Shown piece by piece: positions 59,866 to 64,000 of a stretch of 64,000 nucleotides of DNA. Origin of the DNA: Symsagittifera roscoffensis. Lineage: Eukaryota; Xenacoelomorpha; Acoela; Convolutidae. The position numbers and the translations under genes are program-made. How positions within the stretch are numbered: the stretch's first letter is position 1; each line of letters starts with the position of its first letter. The stretch spans positions 24,788,303-24,852,302 of the forward strand of contig NC_087069.1 in NCBI RefSeq assembly GCF_963678635.1. The letters run 5' to 3'. The notes beneath the pieces are model-generated. The model had not been told where the DNA came from. It did no database searches and worked only from the letters and a program-made list of their open reading frames with translations.

Positions 59866-62374
59866 ATGATAAGAAAAATTTTTAGTAGAACAGATATTTT
59901 TTTACTATTTGTAATTTTTATAACATTTTTATCATCCCTAATATTGACAGTGTGCAAATGTATGAAAAAGGCAATAATCACATTCGCCTTAGCAACAATC
60001 CTTTTTATTTCTTTTCCTTGAAGAAGACTACAATAAACATAAATTTTTTCACTAGGAAAAATCAATCAGAATACCTTCAAAAAATGCTAACCAACAATAA
60101 CACAGTCAGTCTTCACCGACATCATCCCAAGAAAACCCGACAATACCTACAACTACCCAAAACCCCCAAACATCCACACGAATTTCTTTCCAAGATAACC
60201 CATACACTTTTGAAGAACGACACGCTCGCTTATCCGAACCATTAGAACCAGTTCAGCGACAAGCACCCCTAAGTGAACCAACATATAACTTGTACCCAAC
60301 ATTACCACAAGAATTAGGTAGAATAAGAAACATAAGTCAAAACCAAAATACAGTTGAAATAAATGGACAAATTATACATCCACGACGAAATAGAAATTTT
60401 CAAACCCCCCGAGTTCATTTTGACATACCCCAATCACCAACACCAATTACTCCAGAAAACCCAAATAGTACATTTCCAGAAACTTCCACACTCCTTTCAC
60501 AACGTAGCACCTCAAGTATACCCTCAGATTACTTTGATTCAACACCAACATCTGAACAAATACATGAAAATCTCTTTAACCCCCCAATCAAACATCACGA
60601 CTACCATATTGGACAACACACTCATTCACACAAGGTGAACCAAATTTAATAAATGACCCAATAGATATTTCTACGGATACAACAACATCATCATCACTAC
60701 CAGAAACATTATCACTACCATCAACACCATCAATAAGCCACATTTCACCGACGCCTTTCCCCCTAAATTTTCCAAATAACCTCGACGCTAGATATCGAGA
60801 ACAATCATCAACAAATATCCCTTTAAGATTAGATTGGAACACGTTCACAGCACCCCCACCATTATTTGGACAACACCCAGAAAGTAACCGACTCCACAAT
60901 TGGGCACTCCAACGACTACAATATAGACAAGACATCCACGAAGACATTCGTGACCATAACATCCAAATACTCCAACAAAATAGTCTGCAATTAAAATTCG
61001 AAATCACGATTAAACTTAAAAACATTGTTCAACATCCTTACCCATTAAACCCACCCAATATAACAGCTCAATCGCTACCACCACCATTTATAACAACTGA
61101 AGTAATATAGAAGTACGACAGATATACCAAAAAGACAATTGGTTACATCACATTTTATAACCCGTACTCAGGATTATCATACACATTTATATTCTAAAAA
61201 AATTGATATTTCTCCAACTCCGTTCGTTTTCTAATAATCTCCGATCAGAACATAAACCCTTTTCCCCGCACAAGGCCCCAAGATTTATTAGTAACACACT
61301 ACGATTGTGAAGAAAATGAACAAAAAACACTACACAGATATGCAATAAATCAAGTATCTCAATGCGGAACAGAACCACAAGCTGTAGAAACTACAAATGT
61401 AATAGCAACACTGTATTCAAAAGCCCGAGCAAAAACAGTCGCAGGATATAAATTTACAGCAAAAGAAAGTACATTGATCACAAGTTTCAAACGGAAATAA
61501 AACCGACTTGACCACGAATCATTCTACCAAAGTAATATAGAACGACTTCTACATCTAAATCCCGATGATTGTAAAAACGAGCTACTCAGACTAAATATCA
61601 CAAGAAATAAAAACACGGACAGAAAACTAGTATATTTTCAAGTCTTTGCCGATTCTGTACATCAAGCAGAACTTGAAAGATATCAAGGACATATAAAACT
61701 AGATGAAAAATACCCATACAACGGCGCACACGGAAGATTAACTTATGACATACACGATAAGCACTGGATACCTCATATTGGACATCATCCCAAGAAAACA
61801 CAAAAAATAAAGGAAATCAAGAAATAATGTTTTTCGATTGGAAAATACAACTCACACGAGATTTATCCGACAACAAAATGATCTATCAAGGAATTAGATT
61901 ACCTTGTAAAAACGATCAAGGTTATTGTGATCCTACGACACGGACAAAAGCAACAATTGTTTGGTTTCCCGAAGATACATGAAAACATTTCAAGTAGCAA
62001 AAATACACGCTCGAATGATAAAATTTCACGGAAAATATTTTATAGAACCAATTCCATATGAACAAGTCCATCCATCACGAAAACAAAGTACTGATTTCCG
62101 GAAATATCCATAATATAGAAAATAAATTAACACGTTTCCAAATATATCAAGAATCAGAAATTGCATGCAAATACGGGAACCCACTTTACAAAACACAATA
62201 TTCTGAAATACTAGTTGAATACGAAAAAGGTTTCGACATGACCACTGGAAAGATAAAATTTGATCCTTATGCCACAGGTCACCCTCTAAACGAAGGAACA
62301 TCGTATATACCAGTTAACTTTCCAAAAAGCAATGGTCAACCTGGTGGAAAACTAAAGCCACATGACACTAGAAG
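59866..62374 (+). pseudogene. env: Env-like glycoprotein gene, interrupted and cut by the assembly gap
   Basis: The start at 59866 gives a basic residue cluster then a hydrophobic leader (IFLLFVIFITFLSSLILTV), suitable as signal or membrane segment. The frame stops at 60019. A Pro/Ser/Thr-rich segment follows in a different frame (60100-60649). The original frame resumes by 60622 and goes on to 61827 with in-frame stops at 61108, 61498 and 61825. It then shifts to another frame (QLTRDLSDNK...CKNDQGYCDPTT, ~61830-61980), and shifts again before 62058-62374 (QIYQESEIACKYGNPLYKT...NGQPGG). Conserved-looking Cys and a Pro-rich stalk fit an envelope glycoprotein. No C-terminal anchor can be seen because of the gap. 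An alternative is a non-envelope third ORF. Confidence 0.6.
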
Positions 62375-62574
62375 NNNNNNNNNNNNNNNNNNNNNNNNNN
62401 NNNNNNNNNNNNNNNNNNNNNNNNNNNNNNNNNNNNNNNNNNNNNNNNNNNNNNNNNNNNNNNNNNNNNNNNNNNNNNNNNNNNNNNNNNNNNNNNNNNN
62501 NNNNNNNNNNNNNNNNNNNNNNNNNNNNNNNNNNNNNNNNNNNNNNNNNNNNNNNNNNNNNNNNNNNNNNNNNN
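62375..62574. other. Assembly gap, 200 N
   Basis: Exactly 200 N, which looks like a placeholder size. It interrupts the env-like frame. The sequence on the right does not continue the element in composition or frame. Confidence 0.99.
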
Positions 62575-62777
62575 CCAAAGTGTCTTTGATGATGATAATC
62601 CGTTTTTGAGCACTCCCAGATAGTTCGAAAAAGACCAACGAGTCACTGTGCGGTCGTCTGGGGTTCAATGGTTGTTTCTCCTTTCTCGAATTGCTTCCGT
62701 TGACGACACAAGCATCATTGTGTTCTTGGAGTTTTTCTTATTTTGCATACTGCTGCTTTTTCTTTTCTGTCTTCTAG
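62575..62777 (+). other. Probable intron, ending in a strong splice acceptor
   Basis: Mixed-composition sequence ending in a long pyrimidine tract (CTTTTTCTTTTCTGTCTTCTAG), with AG at 62776-62777. No frame is supported here. Confidence 0.45.
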
Positions 62778-63065
62778 GACGCTAAAGACGGCGCTCCCCG
62801 GCCAATCAGACCCTTCATTTTTACGCACCAATCGCTGATTAATGAAGCACTTTCGCAGATTACAGCACTTTTCCCGATTGAAGTGACGGCATCGAAGACT
62901 TGTACTTTTATCTTTAACCGAAAAGTTCTACTCAGCAAGATGACAAGGATCGAAGACTCTAGATTGATTGAACTGAGGAGTGAACGAATGGTTGAAATGA
63001 TGGGAGTTGTGGTTAAAGAATTGACTAATGACAATTTCCTTGATGCAGGAATAATGTGTAACTGA
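62778..63065 (+). CDS. Terminal exon of an unidentified host protein
   Basis: From the acceptor, 95 codons are open to a TGA at 63063-63065, beginning DAKDGAPRPIRPFIFTHQSL, then INEALSQITALFPIEV. A Lys/Arg-containing middle (FNRKVLLSKMTRIEDSRLIE) and a closing MMGVVVKELTNDNFLDAG follow. Codon use is balanced and there is a normal mix of hydrophobic and charged residues, unlike the shadows. The phase at the acceptor is assumed to be 0. No family is recognised. The upstream part would lie beyond the gap, so gene orientation relative to the retroelement is uncertain if the scaffold join is wrong. Confidence 0.6.
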   Translation, partial: DAKDGAPRPIRPFIFTHQSLINEALSQITALFPIEVTASKTCTFIFNRKVLLSKMTRIEDSRLIELRSERMVEMMGVVVKELTNDNFLDAGIMCN

Positions 63066-63555
63066 TAAGGACGTCTTCACTGATAAAAAATTGCATTACC
63101 ATTTAGCCGTGTTATCCTTAAGCCGTCTTTAAGTCGTAGATGCTTTATTTGCCTGCTGTTCTAATAAGAGTGGAAATTGTCGGAGCTATCGGTGGACTCT
63201 TATCCTGATCCTTTTGTTTCGATTAAATTGGTGCTGATAATTTAAGTGCACTCTAAATTTGATGGGAGCTTGGCCGCTAAATCGAAATCAGTTATATTTT
63301 GCTCAATATTAGTTGCATTTCTCATTTTTGATCTGAATCTAGTAAGAACTTACGGACTCAAGTAAATTGTCGAACGCTTAAAGCTCTTATTTACTGCGTT
63401 CCAGCTCTCCATCACCAATTATAGTGCGTTCTATTATCCCTCGGGGTTTCTCTCACCACTCGCCGCACAAGAGACAACATCATTTGCTCCTCCGACACCG
63501 CCCACACGACCTTCCTTCCGCCAATTCCACCGGCAACCACAAAACCCTCTGCGAC
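63066..63555 (+). other. Intergenic or UTR sequence
   Basis: It contains the 3' flank of the exon ending at 63065 and the possible 5' UTR of the next frame. There is no AATAAA within the first 200 bp. The frame in phase with the next CDS is open from about 63379, so a start upstream of 63556 cannot be excluded. Confidence 0.4.
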
Positions 63556-63834
63556 ATGTCAATTGAGTCGGTACATCAGTACCAGCCTCAGCAGATCCAG
63601 CAATATTCAAGCTACCTGGATTCCTATATGTCGGCATTACCGTATCCGATTTCTTCTCCATGGCCATCGGCGTTTTCTCATTATCGGGAAATTGAAAGAC
63701 GACCACTTGAACATGAGAGGCGAACCCACGATCCCACGGAACCACGAGCCGATGAGCCCATGGAACCACGAGACCACAGAAACGACAATCCCACGAGGAA
63801 TCATGCAGAGCAAAAGGATGTAGGTGAAACATGA
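63556..63834 (+). CDS. Unidentified host protein, probable first exon, polar and charged
   Basis: ATG at 63556 starts MSIESVHQYQPQQIQQYSSY, then DSYMSALPYPISSPWPSAFS, and becomes strongly charged (ERRPLEHERRTHDP...EPRDHRNDN). It ends in TGA at 63832-63834 if read through. A GATGTAG|GTGAAA donor at about 63823/63824 suggests the exon ends there and the frame continues downstream, outside the window. Gln/Tyr/Ser and Pro richness near the N-terminus would fit a disordered region of a transcription-factor-type protein, but this is only composition. The opposite strand also has a long frame (63434-63832). The + frame is preferred for its start and donor. Confidence 0.5.
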   Translation: MSIESVHQYQPQQIQQYSSYLDSYMSALPYPISSPWPSAFSHYREIERRPLEHERRTHDPTEPRADEPMEPRDHRNDNPTRNHAEQKDVGET

Positions 63835-64000
63835 AGTTGAAGAAATAATTTTAAAATCAAACACGTTATACAAGCTTAAAAGGTTTTTGTAAATTAAATT
63901 TCGATATTAAATCATATTAATTGTATTAAACGTGAAAAATCTTCCGAGTCGAAACCCGTTAAAAATGAGACACTCAAGGAAATAATTTTACAGACTGAAG
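63835..64000 (+). other. AT-rich window end, likely intron
   Basis: Composition drops to AT-rich right after the possible donor at 63824. No further feature. Confidence 0.3.

Larger units (their letters stand above)
48840..62374 (+). mobile_element. Ty3/gypsy-like LTR retrotransposon (endogenous-retrovirus-like) with env-like frame, inactive
   Basis: Gene order on + is gag (CCHC), aspartic protease, reverse transcriptase (YLDD), RNase H, integrase (HHCC, D-D-35-E), GPY-type C-terminal segment and an env-like frame. Integrase after RNase H and the GPY segment place it with Ty3/gypsy-type elements (Metaviridae) and not Ty1/copia. The + strand is strongly A-rich throughout, unlike the flanks. 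The left limit is estimated from composition. The right end is lost in the N gap, so the LTRs cannot be paired. Stops at 50970, 51203, 52768, 56543, 61108, 61498 and 61825 and several frameshifts show the copy is dead, yet catalytic residues are intact. Confidence 0.85.

Overview
The window is AT-rich (roughly two thirds A+T by eye) eukaryotic DNA, almost certainly from an invertebrate animal. Evidence for this: short host-like exons with pyrimidine-rich splice acceptors and an AATAAA signal, a long (ACAT)n microsatellite, a Ty3/gypsy-type LTR retrotransposon with a third env-like reading frame, and several decayed protein-primed family B DNA polymerases of Polinton/Maverick (adintovirus-like) type. 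The species cannot be fixed from the sequence alone. No bacterial operon, CRISPR array or rRNA was seen.

Layout. 1-4 kb: two degenerate arrays of one ~120-175 bp repeat, in opposite orientations, around a region that ends with the last exon (1673-1856) and 3' UTR of an unidentified Ser/Pro-rich host gene. 5.28-15.13 kb: a very large inverted repeat, ~4.3 kb arms around a 1.3 kb spacer. The spacer carries decayed gag-like sequence, a pair of diverged direct repeats and a smaller nested palindrome. 15.2-19.2 kb: two ~670 bp direct copies 3.3 kb apart, LTR-like in layout but with no coding interior. 20.6-24.5 kb: a decayed pPolB pseudogene on + followed by a second, partial copy. 28.1-36.3 kb: three head-to-tail copies of a different pPolB pseudogene on -, two nearly identical, and a C2H2 zinc-finger N-terminal domain still open at 35971-36345. 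36.7-37.5 kb: (ACAT)n. 37.5-48.8 kb: mostly featureless AT-rich DNA with small tandem duplications, two copies of a tRNA-derived SINE-like element and one 74-codon frame.

48.8-62.4 kb: a Ty3/gypsy-like element on +. Reading order is an upstream basic frame, gag with one CCHC knuckle, aspartic protease, reverse transcriptase, RNase H, HHCC/DDE integrase, GPY-type C-terminal segment, then an env-like frame that begins with a hydrophobic leader behind a possible splice acceptor. Catalytic residues are intact but stops and frameshifts break every long protein, so this copy is dead, probably not long ago. A 200-N gap (62375-62574) cuts the env-like gene, and no 3' LTR is visible. 62.6-64 kb: more GC-balanced, host-like sequence with two probable exons.

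Taken together this is a transposon-dense host region. The host exons lie at the two edges, and most of the rest is selfish DNA at different stages of decay. The items most worth follow-up are the giant palindrome with a near-identical tract between its arms, the tandem pPolB copies, and the env-bearing retroelement.
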